DNA from: Heterodera schachtii
Taxonomy: Eukaryota; Nematoda; Chromadorea; Rhabditida; Heteroderidae
DNA: 64,000 bases
Direction of reading: 5' to 3'
NCBI GenBank assembly: GCA_023374025.1
Contig: SIJG01000001.1
Span: 1,921,787 to 1,985,786, forward strand
The translations under genes and the position numbers were made by a program. A model generated the notes under the pieces. That model worked only from the letters and a program-made list of their open reading frames with translations. It made no database searches and was not told the DNA's origin. Of this stretch, positions 10,695 through 23,213 are shown piece after piece. Position 1 is the first letter of the stretch, and the number at the start of each line of letters is the position of its first letter.

Positions 10695-11822
10695 TTAAAT
10701 AAGTGTGTATTTGAAGTTCGGTCCAAAATTGGCCTCCACTTCGTCCCCGGGGTTGTTCAAGGAAATTGCCGGATATAAATCGTCGGCGTCTTTTGATGCG
10801 AAGAATAAATTGCTATCTGAGAAGGGCGGGGGCGGGGTAATTAGTATTTTTATTTTTGAATTTAATTTAATTAATTATTATTTTCCCACCAATCAATTCG
10901 TTGCCGTAATGAGAGGAAATGAAGCGGTGGTACGGCTGCTCCTTCTTCCCCAATCGTTCGCCATTCTTCGTCAGAATGATCTCTTTGCTGGTCAAATTCA
11001 GTCCACATCCGACGACGTCACCGGCATCGAATTTGGCCAAGTTTTGCTTGGTGCTGCCCACAATTCTGTGGCCACGCACATTGCCATCGTTGAAGTAGGC
11101 GAAAGTGCCGGGGTGCGTGCCAACCTTTCTGTCCAATGGCATCGACTTGGGAGCAAAGCCAATGCCAATTGTGTCATTTTGGGTTCTTAAATTTTAGAAA
11201 ATTGGCAAACTAAAACAATTTAAATAATAAATAAAAGGAATTTCATATAATTAAAACTCATCAAAATCCTTTTGCTCCGCTGAAAGAATTTTCACTTCGT
11301 AGTAAACAATTTCCAAATTTTTTGGTGCTTTGTCTTTGGCTCGTACAGTACGCGGAACTGAAAATTGAAAATTATTTTTTAAAATTACCATTTTAATTTT
11401 GCTCACCCTTTTCAGCTCCCAGACAAACGACTTTTAACAGATTTGGCTTAAACAAGAACAGTTCCTTGTGACTGTCCGTTTGATTCCAATTGTTTTTGGC
11501 CAAAATTCGAATCATCTAAAAATAACATTTATTTTGTGCTTTTCCATCTCATTTTATTATTTATGCTTTTTACTTTCTTTTCTTTTTTTACCGTATTTGC
11601 TTTACAGTACCTCTTGTCCACTCACAATTCGCGTATAATTTGCGTTTGTCGACAGTTTCTGTTCGAACTCCACCAATCTTTTTTGAATTGCTTCCTTAAG
11701 GAATATGGTAATATAATTATATCTAATTTTATTTATTTTTAATTTAATGCGCTAACATTTTTGCCCTTCAGTTCCTCAATGTCCGCCTCCAATTGACGAA
11801 ATTTCACACGAAATTCTCCCAT
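10695..11822 (-). CDS. SPRY-domain (RanBPM-type) protein, no signal peptide
   Basis: The start at 11822 opens MGEFRVKFRQLEADIEELKG, a coiled-coil beginning. Further exons lie near 11,705-11,615 (helical, KEAIQKRLVEFEQKL), 11,518-11,407 (NNWNQTDSHKELFLF...LLKVVCLG), 11,358-11,262 (IVYYEVKIL), about 11,180-10,910 (GIGFAPKSMPL... GTFAYFNDGNVRG... GDVVGCGLNLTSKEIILTKN) and about 10,820-10,695 (DDLYPAISLNNPGDEVEANF, stop TAA). This is the full SPRY order: strand YYEVKI, GTFAYF..DG, GD.VGCG...IILTKNG, and the last YPAISL...VEANFGP. SPRY domains are protein-binding modules. With no signal peptide this copy is probably cytosolic, unlike the secreted paralogue at 34.5 kb. The first exon boundaries are approximate. 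Confidence 0.75.
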
Positions 11823-11829
11823 TTCTAAA

Positions 11830-13335
11830 AATAATTAAACAATTCATTTGAGAAACAAACCATTGAATGAATGTCCGCCAAGAAACGTTAATTTTTCAGC
11901 ATTGGAGAAGAAAAAAAGAAATAGAAGAATCGTCAAAAATAGCATCTAAATTGAAATTTAAAATTTCCATTACTTTTGAATATGCGAATCCCGAAACCCT
12001 CCCGAAATTATTAGTCGCCCCGAAAACCAAACGGACAACCCAATTACTTTATTGTATTAATTTTCATTGGGTAAAAGAGGAAAAACTAATTTGAAATTAT
12101 TTTATAAAAAAATAAATAAAATTTAATTTAATTTATCTTTCGTTGTTATTTCAAAGATTGCCAACCGATAAATGCGTAATCCATTTTAAATGGAGGGATT
12201 GTTAATGTGACATTTGTGAATTAAAGGGTTTAGGAAACAGAAAGGTTGGGATGATTAACAGCCAATGTTGGCTTTAAATATTGTAAAAAGCAAAATGACA
12301 ATTAATTAGTAAAATAAATTATAAAATTTAGGATTTGGAAACAAAGTAATGTGAACAATTAAAAAAACCAAGGAAATTCAATTATCTTATTAATGTAACG
12401 ATTAAGCTTTTATTGGGATGCTGTGAATTTTAAAAAAATTTTATTTTTTAAGAAAAACCAAGCAAAGATTTTCCTTCTTTCTTTCACCGTTATTCTGCCC
12501 CATAAAACAAATTATTTCTCAACTAAACGGAAGGGGGCTAACTTCAATTTTCGTACAATTTTGGCTAATTTCGTTTCCATTCCTTTGCTCCTTTTCGTAC
12601 ATTTTAATTTTTTAATAAATATAATTTGTAGCTTTTTCTATATGCTGAATAATTATTCTTTATGTCATTTATAAAATGTTCTTCAATTTGTACTCAATTC
12701 TTTTCTTTCTGTGTTTTCAACTATTTCCCATTAAAATGAATTTTTTATTTATTTTTTGTTTTGTCTTTATGAAAAACTGAATTCTTTCGAACAAAAGTTT
12801 TGCTTTTAGTTTATTTTTTCAAAAGTATATTAATTAAAATTCAATGAAAAAATGTATTTATATTTGTTGGGTGGTGGATTAAGAAACACGCTGGCACACC
12901 CTTTCTTTAGATGATGTTTTACTATTTACTTAATTCTGTTTTTTTAATATTATTTTTAAATTATTTTTTATTTTTTTCTGTTCTGTTCTTTCCTTTTAAA
13001 CTTTCATTTTCCTTTTCTTTTTGTGTCTCCCATCCTTCTAAAAATATTTTATATTTACTTATTTCTTTAATTCGTTCTGTGCAGTTTTTTCACTGATCTG
13101 ATTTTTTCTAACTATAAAAATATAATATTATAAAAAAAAATTTTTTAGCGAAATTATAAAATATAATGTTGTTGTAATTATTTTAAAAATTGGATTAAAT
13201 AAGGCAACAGCAGAAAGTCGATTGATATTTGCATAATTTGTCAAATTACGTAATTATTTTGGCTTAAAAATGCTTAGACAAAAATGGAAAAAATTTTTGG
13301 CATCGGGCTTGAACAGTGCTCGGATTGTTTGCTTC
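11830..13335. other. Intergenic AT-rich interval, no gene seen
   Basis: Low-complexity AT-rich sequence with many T-rich runs. The open frames here (for example 12,423-12,674 and 12,911-13,096) are Phe/Leu/Ser-rich translations of T-rich DNA and lack protein-like features. Confidence 0.6.
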
Positions 13336-13339
13336 TCAT

Positions 13340-15031
13340 TCAGATGATAATTGGCTCGCCCCAGGTGCAATCCTCCTCAATTTTCAGATTGTATTTGCTT
13401 CCCGCGTCCCGGTACTCCGATGTCACGACACGAAACCATCCTGAAAAATGATCTTAGTTTTAAATTATTGTCCAGGGTTCAATTATGCAAATTAGTCATA
13501 ATTAACGAATTAATTACCCTGTTCTCCCCACGCGGTGCCCCAACTGTTGCGGCCGATCCAGTACGGCACACCCGAAGCCGCGTCTTTGCCCCATCCGACA
13601 ACCTTTCATTATTTATTTAGAATTAAATAAATAATTATAAAAAACAAAAATTGAGCCGTTGGCCAAAATTACCGCCGTTGGAAAGACTCTAATAAATTTT
13701 TAATAAACTCACACTGATGACGTGGTTAATATCCTAAAATTTTAAATTTGATTTATTTCTGACCAATGATCAGTCTCTCCTCTGATCACCTCATTCGTTC
13801 GCTCTTTGTAAATTCCGCCCGAATAATTGTCAAACCGCGGCGTCGCCGCCACCCCACAAGCGATGGGTCCGTGGTGGTAAATTTCGGCCCTGAAATTATG
13901 TTTAAAAATAATAATTTTAATTTATGTATGCTTTCACTTCATCTTTTGGATTCCATTGGCCGAGCCGAAGTCGCCGACTTTGTACAAAGTGTAATTTTGG
14001 ACGGTGAAACATTTGTCGGGCCAACACGAACCACAACGGTTGTACGGGTCACATTCTGTTGCATAATGCAAATTATAAAGCCAATCATCAGCTTGAATTT
14101 GGAACGGATTGGGTCTCTCGGCAAATCAAAATTGGATGATGCCGAAGACCAAAAATGAAATAGACCTATTTCGGAAATAAAATAATTCCAAAAAATCATT
14201 TGATAAATTCCAAAAATATTTAACCAAGATAAATAACTATTTTACCCATTAATTTTAAATCTAATTAAGTTATAAATCACTAACAAATATTCAAATGATT
14301 TCGTTTATGCCCACATTTTTCTCAAAATGCTAAATGTTTTTAAGTAAAATAAAATTTTAATTAAATTTCCTTTTTACAAAATGCCAATTCCCCCCCCCCC
14401 CCCCTCCGCCCGCCCACTCACTTCCGTCTCGCGCCTGGTAATTGTTGCACGTTTCGTGCGGAATGCCATTTTTGTGCGCGTACTCGAACACTTTGTCCGG
14501 CGTGCCGCCTTCGCATGAGCCGGCCCCGCTGCAGTCGATCACTTCCTGCACCGACAAATAGGCGGGAGGCCACGCGTTTTTGCGCTTGATGTTGATCCGA
14601 TCAGCCAGCGAAGAAGTGGCACCCATTGCCCAGCATGAGCCACAATCTTGGCAAGAAACGGACGCATTTGTTTAGACCTACGCCCCCGGTTTAATTGGCA
14701 ATTTTTGATGTGAAATCTCTATTAATAAAAGAGCCAAAACTTTCAAAAATTATACCGGTAGAGGCTTTCGACCAAAAAAAAAAATCCCTGACATTTTAGG
14801 ACAAAATTTTCGGAAGTATGGCAAAAAGATTATGTCTGTTTTACTGTTCAACGTTTTTTGTAGGTTTTTTTGTTCAATTTTCTTCGGTTCCCAATTCTTT
14901 TCTGACATTGTGGGATGTGCTGGTTGCGATCAGTGGACGCGTAGTTGACTCCGTTGACATTGCGCCAATCCCAAGTCTCTGGCAACTCGTCAAACAAATA
15001 GTCGTCGAACTCATAAAGACGCATCGAAGTT
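13340..15031 (-). CDS. cpz: Cathepsin Z/X-like cysteine protease (papain family C1)
   Basis: Seven exons join with all phases correct: 15031-14907, 14646-14422, 14055-13938, 13889-13790, 13733-13713, 13602-13518 and 13440-13340 (258 codons with stop). The mature enzyme starts near [17 protein letters not shown]. The active-site Cys is in [11 protein letters not shown], which spans the first junction. The catalytic His is in DINHVIS and the Asn in [12 protein letters not shown]. The HIPQY motif just before the active-site Cys is the short insertion typical of cathepsin Z, as are ADRINIKRK and the C-terminal [10 protein letters not shown]. The enzyme is a lysosomal or secreted carboxypeptidase; in nematodes cpz-1 acts in moulting and development. 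The upstream pro-region and signal peptide were not located. An open segment near 15,345-15,135 is a candidate but is not typical. Lowercase symbol is by analogy only. Confidence 0.9.
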
Positions 15032-15135
15032 CTGAAAATACAAAATAATAATTGTATTGAATCAACGAGAATACATTTAAAATTTTAATAAATAATTTCT
15101 TACATTTTAAATTATGCATTTTTTAGTTATTTTTT

Positions 15136-15655
15136 TATTTCAACCTTTTTTTTACTAAGGGCTTAATCTGATGCTCATTTCTCAATGGGTTACCAAATGC
15201 GCTGAGTGTTTTTAAATGTTTGACCATTTCCAATGCTTCACAAAACTGGCCATCCTCCATACCCTTGGACGGATGGACATTCGTTTTGTCAAGTACAGTT
15301 TTCCGCAATTTACAAATATTTCCTATTTTGGAGTGATCATTCGCGCGCATATTCGCTGATCAGTGCAACAACAAACTGTCGAGCCGGGCGAGAGTCATTC
15401 TCGACTTTCAATTGGGGGGGGGGGGGTGAGGTACTTGACGGCCCTGGGGGAGGGTGAGGAAAGGGTGGAAAGTGAGTGACAACAGCATTTTTCAGGAAAC
15501 CCCTCGAGGGGCAAAGTGAGGGGAAAAAAGGGGGGGGGGGCCGAAGGCAACTTTTGCTCAAGCTCATTCACTCATAATCAGAAGAAACATTTCCACCGGA
15601 AAGTAACCGCACACAAACAGAAAACAGCAAAAGAGAGGATAAGCCAACCAAACGT
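15136..15655. other. Gap with G-runs between cathepsin and Cys-rich genes
   Basis: These divergent genes share this upstream interval. It contains two G runs (about 15,414-15,427 and 15,530-15,540) and an open minus-strand segment at 15,345-15,150 (KTNVHPSKGMEDGQFCEALE) that might be a 5' exon of the protease gene but does not match a cathepsin Z pro-region well. Confidence 0.4.
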
Positions 15656-15658
15656 GTA

Positions 15659-18600
15659 ATGATGCCAATTCCGTCACTACAACTGCTTTTGGCATTTTTG
15701 CCAATTTTAATGCTCCCTCATCAATTGCACTGTGATGCCAAACCGTCAAAAATGGTAAGATTTTCGTGTAAATTAAATGACTGTTTATGGGCGTATATTT
15801 TAGCACATTCGTGCCAAGCGCGACTTTATGCCACCCGACAATCCGGGCCAGCCTTGCGGCTGCGCATCCAAATACGCGCCCATTAATTGCCGCTGCACCA
15901 GCGCATCCGGCAACAGCGGCGAATTGCTGTGCCGTTGCGATCGGGCACGAATCCCGCCCATAAACAGGTGAAGCGATTAGCAAGAAATAAAAAAGGGGCA
16001 CAAAAATTGAAGCATTTCTTAATTTGAATATATAGAGTAGTGCTAATGATGTTCGCCAATTAATTAATATAATTAGCAAAACATTGGAATTTTAAAGGGA
16101 AGACAGCAGTAGTGGCAATATCATTAGCAACAGAGCAGGAGGACCACCACCAATAACGGCACAATGTGGTGGCAATTGTCGAATGCCGGCAGGAGAGCCG
16201 AATTTGTTCCGACAAGGAGCGCATCAGCAGCAGCATGGCTACGGCACTTATGGTTATGGCGGTGGAGGAGGAACAGTGCCACCGATACATTCGGCTTGCC
16301 ATCCGGTATGCTCATGGCATAATAATATTTTAATTAATGGGGGTATTCAAGGGAAATGATGGATGTCTATTAGAGGAAAAATACGGTATCTGTCCGATTT
16401 TGCAGATCTGTCATAAGTCATGCACACATTCATGCCCTTCAAGCCGATCACCGTCAACAGGATCAATTGACCAGCAGAACAACAACAACAATTTTGGCAG
16501 CGGGGGCTTTTCTCCATCAGAATTTCATCACCAACAGCACAACCAACCGATGCCGTCAATGGACTCATTAAAAGGCAATAATAATTTTAATTGCTTCCCG
16601 TCCAAATGCCGGGCAAATTGCCTGAGGGCATGTGCCCGAATTTTTGATGCTCAACAACGCCAACAGCAGCAACAAATTCGCGAAAATTTTGGTATGTTAA
16701 GAATTTTCAATTATTTTTGGTTGAAATTATATTAAAAAATTAAGTGCCGAGCAATGGAATCGAAAATGACATTGATGTTGAGTCACATTACCAAGTGGAA
16801 ATGGGTGGTGGTCAAACAAAACTGAGTAGCCCGGACCATGGCAATAACAACAACGAAAACATAATGGCCACGGGCAGGAATGGGTGCCAATGTTCGCCAT
16901 CAGCGGCAAACGTATGCGAATGCCAAGAGTAAGTGACAAGTGGCCAATAAAACTTTGAAAACATTTAAAAATAATAATATTAATATTAATAATAATAATT
17001 ATTATTATTATGAAAAATATAGAAGAAGCAAAAAATATTACTTAGTGAGATATTTGAAAAAGATATTTATTGAAAAATACTTCAAAGAAATAATTAAAAG
17101 AAATTATGATTTTCTTAGAAAAAGGCCTGGTTGGTCTAAAATTTCGGGTTTTTCTTACCTTTCCTTTTCATAAACCCACATTTCTTGCCCAGACCCTGCT
17201 ACCCAATTTGTGTCGACACGTGCGAGTCCAACTGTCTTCAACAGCAAATGCAGCAATCGCCTGCAAATCAGCGTGCACAATGTGCCCAGTTTTGTCACTT
17301 GGAGTGCCAACATGACTGTGCCATGGAACAACAACAACAGCAACGAGTACCAGCACGAAAAGCGGTAGAAACGACGATGGGGGAAGGCATCGACAACGTC
17401 AACGGCAACAACAACAATTGGCCATCCGATGATAACAGAATGATGAGCAGCAGCGGTTCGGGCACACAGATCGGTAATTTAATAAATATTCATAGAATAA
17501 TAATGATTTGATTTTCGTAGGCAATCCAATCACAATTTGTGCCCACAAATGCCCAAGGGCGTGTGAGCAAGCGTGCCAAAGTGCCGCACAAAATGGTGAG
17601 CCGAACAGCAATTGTGTGCCCACGTGCATTGGCCTTTGCGCACAGGTGCCAACATGAATTTAAATGTTTGGAATTCCCATTTTTTAAAGTCATGTGCCCG
17701 TGGCATCCAATTTGACGCAGTCGGATTGACTCAACAAATGGCAGTGCCAATGCCAACAATGGCATTGGTGGACATCGCTGGCGGAGGTGGTGCAGCGCAA
17801 ATGCCGACAAATATAAGCATCAACGGCATCAATGGTGGTGCCGAATTTGAGCAGCTGCAACACCAGCAGCAACAACAGCAGAAGCTGAACGATTGGGGAG
17901 GCGGTGGTGAAGCGACACAAAATTATGGCCAAAATGACGGGCAATTGGCCGAGTTCGGCAACAACGAAATGTCATTTCCCAACGCAGCGGCGATGGCAGC
18001 CCCGCCGCTGGCCATGGAAGAGGCAGGCCGACAAGAGCACACAGTAATAGCTGCTGCTCCTTCTGCTGATGGTTCAATCACTGGAGAAGCGGCGGGAGGA
18101 ATGCCATGCGCACCGTTGTGCCAGCCCGAGTGCCGACCGGAATGCACAAAGCGCTACATGGAAGGTGGGAGTATGCCAGTGATCAGTGGAAAAAGGAAGA
18201 ATGTGATCGGATAGAGCGGAATTGATGAGCTAGGCCTTCTTTTTTGAGGGGGGGGGGGGGTTCGAAGTCTATGATCACGAAAATGGCAGGCATTATTCCT
18301 GGACCCTAATTGGGCCAAAAACTTCGGATGGATGAGTTTATGCATATTGATCATTTAACTAATAGAGTTATTTAATCTGGTTTAAAAAAAGAACGCCGTG
18401 GCATTGATGATCAAGCTCAACAACAATATGAGAAAATGATGAAAAACAATGGCATGAACAATGGACGGGAAAATGATGAAGGGAAAAACGACGGAGCCAC
18501 CGGAAGCGGAGGGAACGGACAAAAGCCGATCGGGACTGATCAGCAGCAGCAGGGTCAAGACGAACACAAGCAACAGTCGACGAAGCAGCAACGGTCCGCT

Positions 18601-19668
18601 GCTTCTTCACCTTCGGCATCGTTCGTCCCGCCGCACATAATTTTGGACGACGGAGTCACCGCCACGGCGTACAATGACGACGAAGAGGGGACAAATGGCA
18701 CGACAAAAGGCCGAACGAAAATAGGGGACAACAATCTGCAGAAGCGACCGAAGAAGAAGCAACACTTGAACAGAATGCCATGGCTGAGAATGCCAAACGA
18801 AACGGACGCGTGGGTGGACAATAGGAGCAGGTAATCGCGAAAAGGCATTGATACAATGAGTAATTAATGTTGATTATTGTGCAAAAAGCCGTGTAATTAA
18901 GCATGGAAAATGAGAAAAGAAAAGAAAGCATTTTTCTTTAGAAATTCCCAACAATTTAAATCCTTTGATTTATTGTTTTCATTTTATTTCAAACAAAAAA
19001 CGGAGAAAATTTCTTAAATTATTCGAAGAGAGAACTTTTACCTTTTTTGGAAACTTGAATATTTATTTATTAAGTCAGAAATTTTTATGTAATTTATCAC
19101 GATAAGAAACTTTAAAAATTTCTTTGGCTGCATCGCACTGCTCTTTTTTGTTCAAAAAGACCGCAGAAAATTAGAAAATTAAGTTTAAGAAATAAAATGA
19201 TGCAATATTGTAATAAACTAATTGAAAGCATATAATACTGTAGCGTACTGTATTTGGATTTACAGAATTCCAGCCGAACTTGGTCACCCAAAACAGCAGC
19301 AGAACAACACCAAAACAAACGAAGTTCGCAAAAAGCAGCAGAAGACCAAAGACAAAGCGTCAAAAACAAAACAAAAAGTGCCAAATGCGGTAAAAAATGA
19401 AAAGCAATTGGTGCAAAACGGGCACCAGCACAACCACAAAAACGACCCGCAAAACTCGAACAAGGACGACAAAATTCGACGACGTGCCAACGAGTTTTTC
19501 AGACGACGAAAACTGTTGTTTGGCGGGGAGTCAAAAGTGCCAATAAAAAAAGTGCCAAAGAATGGAAACGAAAAGGTGGAAAAGAATGACATGTTAAAAG
19601 CGGTAAAGCGAGAAAAAAATGGACAAAATGCCAAGGCACAAAATGCCAACGCCAAAAAGTTGCAGTGA
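15659..19668 (+). CDS. Large secreted Cys- and Gln-rich protein with CxxxCxxxC repeats
   Basis: Ten exons give 886 residues with every phase consistent: 15659-15754, 15804-15967, 16098-16305, 16406-16691, 16745-16928, 17193-17473, 17521-17645, 17690-18164, 18392-18830 and 19266-19668. It starts with a signal peptide (LQLLLAFLPILMLPHQLHC). Next is a compact Cys module (CGCASKYAPINCRCTSASG...CRCD). Short C-x3-C-x3-C units then recur between Gln-, Asn- and Gly-rich linkers: ICHKSCTHSC, CFPSKCRANCLRAC, CYPICVDTCESNC, CAQFCHLECQHDC, CAHKCPRACEQAC, CVPTCIGLC and CAPLCQPECRPEC. The last two exons have no Cys and become very basic (KKQQKTKDKASKTKQK). I know of nematode proteins with similar Cys patterns but cannot name the family or a function. 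An extracellular matrix, cuticle or secretory-gland role is a guess. A G-run near 18,249 sits in intron 8. Confidence 0.8.
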
Positions 19669-19970
19669 CTTCAAAACCCATCATTCCATAGTCGTAACAA
19701 TTTATAATTATGTTGTCATTTTTCATTTTGTTTTGTGTAATATATTTTTCAGTTATTTCATTTTATTTTGGTTTTATAAATATTTTCATTATTTTTCCAG
19801 TAATTTTGTTAACATTAAAAATCCAAAATTATAATTGATAATTACAGCAAAAGTTTTTTTTTTTTTTGCATTTGTCTAAAGCATCAATTTTGGATTTAGG
19901 CGATTAAAAAAATTAAATGCCAAGAAAGTGAAGGTGGTTTATCATTTGTCAGTTAATAGGACTCATAAAA

Positions 19971-20264
19971 TTACATTAAGCATAATGATGAATTGGCACT
20001 GTAATAAATAAATGTTTCCGCCCACCGTTTTTGGACGCGTTCCGCGTCCGACGGTTGCCGGTAGCATTTGTTCGAGTTGTAAATGCTTTTGCGCGTCTGC
20101 GGTTGATCGTCCGCTGCTGCTTTTGGCCGAGCGGTGGCACCGCCGCGCGAGTGGTGGCGGTGTTTGGCGAACGATTCGTGCGCAAGTCGGGCCGAAATTA
20201 GCGATGCCAACCCAGCGAAGAGCACAAAACATAGGAACAGCGGAAGGGAGTGGGAGCAGCGCAT
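19971..20264 (-). CDS. Small secreted protein, function unknown
   Basis: From the Met at 20264 the frame opens a clear signal peptide (SHSLPLFLCFVLFAGLASLI) followed by about 72 residues that are basic and His-rich (FAKHRHHSRGG), with few Cys, ending SSLCLM before a TAA. The upstream Met at 20303 is less likely since it would place 13 polar residues before the hydrophobic core. It could be a peptide precursor (several basic pairs) or an effector; neither can be shown. Confidence 0.5.
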   Translation of the reverse strand: MRCSHSLPLFLCFVLFAGLASLISARLAHESFAKHRHHSRGGATARPKAAADDQPQTRKSIYNSNKCYRQPSDAERVQKRWAETFIYYSANSSLCLM

Positions 20265-20429
20265 TTTGGCACAATTATTAAAGCTAAATTTTAAAAATAA
20301 CATAAAAAAGCAATTTGGTAATTATTTTTCGATAAAAAAAATTTAATAAAAGGATTTTGTGAGGAAAATTTAAATGATTGATCAGAAGCAACTTATCACT
20401 CCGTTTGGCATTTGTTTTGTCCAAATTAA

Positions 20430-20775
20430 GGTACTAGTTCGGTTTGGGTCCCCCTTTTTTGTCAAAATATTTTTCAAATTTTTTTTTTTATCAGAATCGC
20501 TTTAAATAATTTTTAGCTTAATGGAAACATTCAAACATGCTCATAAGACGAGATTTGGCACACACAGATCACTTTTTTCCACATACATTTCTGATTTTTT
20601 GTGGCGTAAGCAATTTGGAGGACCGGATATTTTTTTTAATTTGTGGACCCAAATCGCGGAATTGTACCCAATAAGCACATAAATCACCTTTTATTTGTTT
20701 TTAAAGCGATTCTGATAAAAAAAAAATTTGAAAAATATTTTGACAAAAAAGGGGGACCCAAACCGAACTAGTACC
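20430..20775. mobile_element. Palindromic MITE with 8-bp target duplication
   Basis: 346 bp with long inverted arms (ggtactagttcggtttgggt at the left, its complement at the right; about 75 bases match, through tttttatcagaatcgctttaaa). The target duplication caaattaa is at 20422-20429 and 20776-20783. It has no coding capacity. Confidence 0.92.
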
Positions 20776-20783
20776 CAAATTAA

Positions 20784-22755
20784 AATGTATTGAGCATTTG
20801 AAACTAGTGGGGGAAAAGCAAGTGAAATTCAAATCCTGTTTTGTAAGTGATAAAATTACACCAAAGTGTGCTCTTTTGAAGAAGGGCTCGGATTTGTCCG
20901 AGGATATGAATGAATTTACATAAAAAGTTATTTGAAAAGATTGTCCGTCGAGATGAGTTTAAATCAAAATTAAACAAAGAAAATCGCATTTTCATGAATA
21001 CATTTGTAATTAAATTTATGTATTTTTATTCCTACTCCTCACAAAATGAATGTGGAAATGAGTGTCATTTGAGTCACCGATAGGGCGAGGAAGGGGGAGG
21101 GGTGTTCATTTGAGCGAGCAATTAATTATAAAAGAATCATTTATTAATGATAAGGAGGAATCCATCGCCTCACTCCACTGATAATAATGAATATTTAATT
21201 GCATAAACAATCAATTTATCTATGTGTAGAGAGAGACAGACTCTCCAATCTCGAAAACATTTTTTCTTTTATTTGCCAGTTTTTAGGTCACTAATTGTGC
21301 GGGATTGATTAGAGCAAATTATGAAATCATTTTTCATTTGAAAATTAATTTTAAATAATTAATAACTTAAAAAACAATTTTATTTTTCAAAAGAATGTAA
21401 AGAAAATAAGAAAAAAAAACAAATTTTTCTTATTTCTCTCATCAATGATCGATAGGAAAATTGGAAAATGGGAAAATGATGAGACGAACGAAGGTCAAAT
21501 GGCCGAGACAGCAACTGCTGGCAGCTGTGAATCGGATTCATTTGATTGACAAAATGTGCAAAAATCGAAATTGGGCGAGGGGAAACTGAACATTTCGTTT
21601 TTATCCAAATTGTTTTAATAATTTAAATTAAAAAGAAAATATATTAAAAAAAATTATTCATCGAAATAAATAAATAATTATTCACATTGTATACAATGTT
21701 CTGTTACATATGTAGGTATATACTCCCGGGTTCTTCTTTTTTAATTAATTTGTTTTCGAAATTTATTAATAATTTTGTGGATTTATGCAAAAAATATTTC
21801 CTGCATGAATTAAATTCATTCTTAAAAACATTAACAAAGTAACAAAAATCATTTTAATTAAAATTTAATTTTTATATTTTATATGTTTTACATATTTTAC
21901 CTTAGCAACTCACTAAAATGAATAAAACATTAAGCATCAGCAGAGTGTGTTTGCTTGAGAAGGGGTCGGGGTCACTTCGGCACGGACCTTTCGGCGTCGT
22001 CAATTTTTAAGTGTCATAACATTTTTTTTGTCAGTTATTTTAGCCAATTTGGCTGGCATCATTTGAAAGCTCTATGTGTTCTCCGCTTTACATGTAGAAA
22101 AGCTAATTCAAAAATAAAAAAGTTATGGCATGCGGCGCCGAAAAGGCCATGAAAAAGTAAATTTTTGAGGTTTTTGGGCATAAATTTTTTGTAAACTGAT
22201 GATTTTTTAAAATTTTGCAGGCTAATAGAGAACCTTAGCAGCTATCGAATGATACCAAATCATTTAATTGGTTAATAATGAGAACAGTTGTTGGGCGGTT
22301 GTAAATCTTTTAAATAAACTTTTACAAGAAAATAGTAAGAATCTTGTAAAATAGTAAGAATCTTGTAACCATTTTCAATTCCAAAAAAACAAAGTCACAC
22401 AATTTGTAGGCAAATTATGACAAATTTAAAAATTAATTTTTAATTTTCCTCTCGCTTTGCCTTTTTTCTCAGTTCATTGTTTCAAAATTGAAAACTTCGT
22501 TAAATTATTTTTAGTAAGGTTAGTGATTTATATTTATGAAAAAATTCCGAACTATATTAAATAAAAATTTACGAAAAACCCCAAAATATTTACCAAAATA
22601 TTGACAAAAAGTTAAAAATTTTAATTTATGAAAGTCCAAAATATTTTTTACATTTATGGATATTGACGTTAAACGAAATATTTTCTGCTAAAAATGATAA
22701 GTGCATTTCCCATCAAAATAAAGCAGAGAAAAAAGAATTTTAATACATAAATCCC
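20784..22755. other. Intergenic interval, no gene; repeat remnants
   Basis: AT-rich DNA. Around 22,020-22,300 lie MITE-like remnants carrying the recurrent catcattcgaaagctctatgtgttctc word. A direct duplication, aatagtaagaatcttgtaa, stands at about 22,331-22,370. No supported coding region. Confidence 0.5.
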
Positions 22756-22759
22756 AGCC

Positions 22760-23191
22760 TTAATAATTAGCAGACTTAAAAAAAATTTGCCAATTAGTCA
22801 GAAAAATTGCGGCAGAAGCAAGTAAAGCTAAAGACATTTTCGGCACATTCAAAGCGGCAGTTGAAGCGGCTGACCCTTGGTACAAAGCATCGCATTGGTC
22901 CTTCCCCCCGTTGCAGCAACTCTCCTCACAGGCAAAGGATGCCGGGAATTTGCACTGTTTGTCCATTTTTGTCCAATCGTTTTCTTCGTCTCTGCTGCAC
23001 CCTTTGATTGTGTACAATGGCACTCGGCTTCTGAACATTTCATCGTCTTTGATGTTGGCATCGATCGACTCGTTGAAGCAGTTCATGGTGAAGCACCAGT
23101 CGCCCTCCTCACACACTCGCGCAGTCATTCCCGTTGCATTTTCATTTGCGTTCACTCGCCCACTCACACAGGCGATCGCTGGAAGAAGCAT
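22760..23191 (-). CDS. Ly6/ET-module-like Cys-rich protein with hydrophobic C-terminus
   Basis: An open frame of 143 codons. After a short hydrophobic start (MLLPAIACVSG) comes a Cys-rich domain of about 85 residues: VCEEGDWCFTMNCFN, then IKGCSRDEEN, DKQCKFPASFACEESCCNGG and DQCDALY. The spacing, with CC near the end followed by D-x-C, resembles three-finger/Ly6 and nematode ET-type modules. The C-terminus ends with a hydrophobic stretch (SLALLASAAIFLTNW) that suits a GPI-attachment signal or membrane anchor. The signal peptide looks short, so an upstream exon may supply its start. Function unknown; a cell-surface protein is likely. Confidence 0.6.
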   Translation of the reverse strand: MLLPAIACVSGRVNANENATGMTARVCEEGDWCFTMNCFNESIDANIKDDEMFRSRVPLYTIKGCSRDEENDWTKMDKQCKFPASFACEESCCNGGKDQCDALYQGSAASTAALNVPKMSLALLASAAIFLTNWQIFFKSANY

Positions 23192-23213
23192 TGATCAATA
23201 ACGGACTCGCTCA

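Noticed and set aside
17399..18931. Minus-strand Cys- and His-rich frames opposite the Cys-rich gene
   Set aside because: They are antisense shadows of a well-phased ten-exon plus-strand gene.
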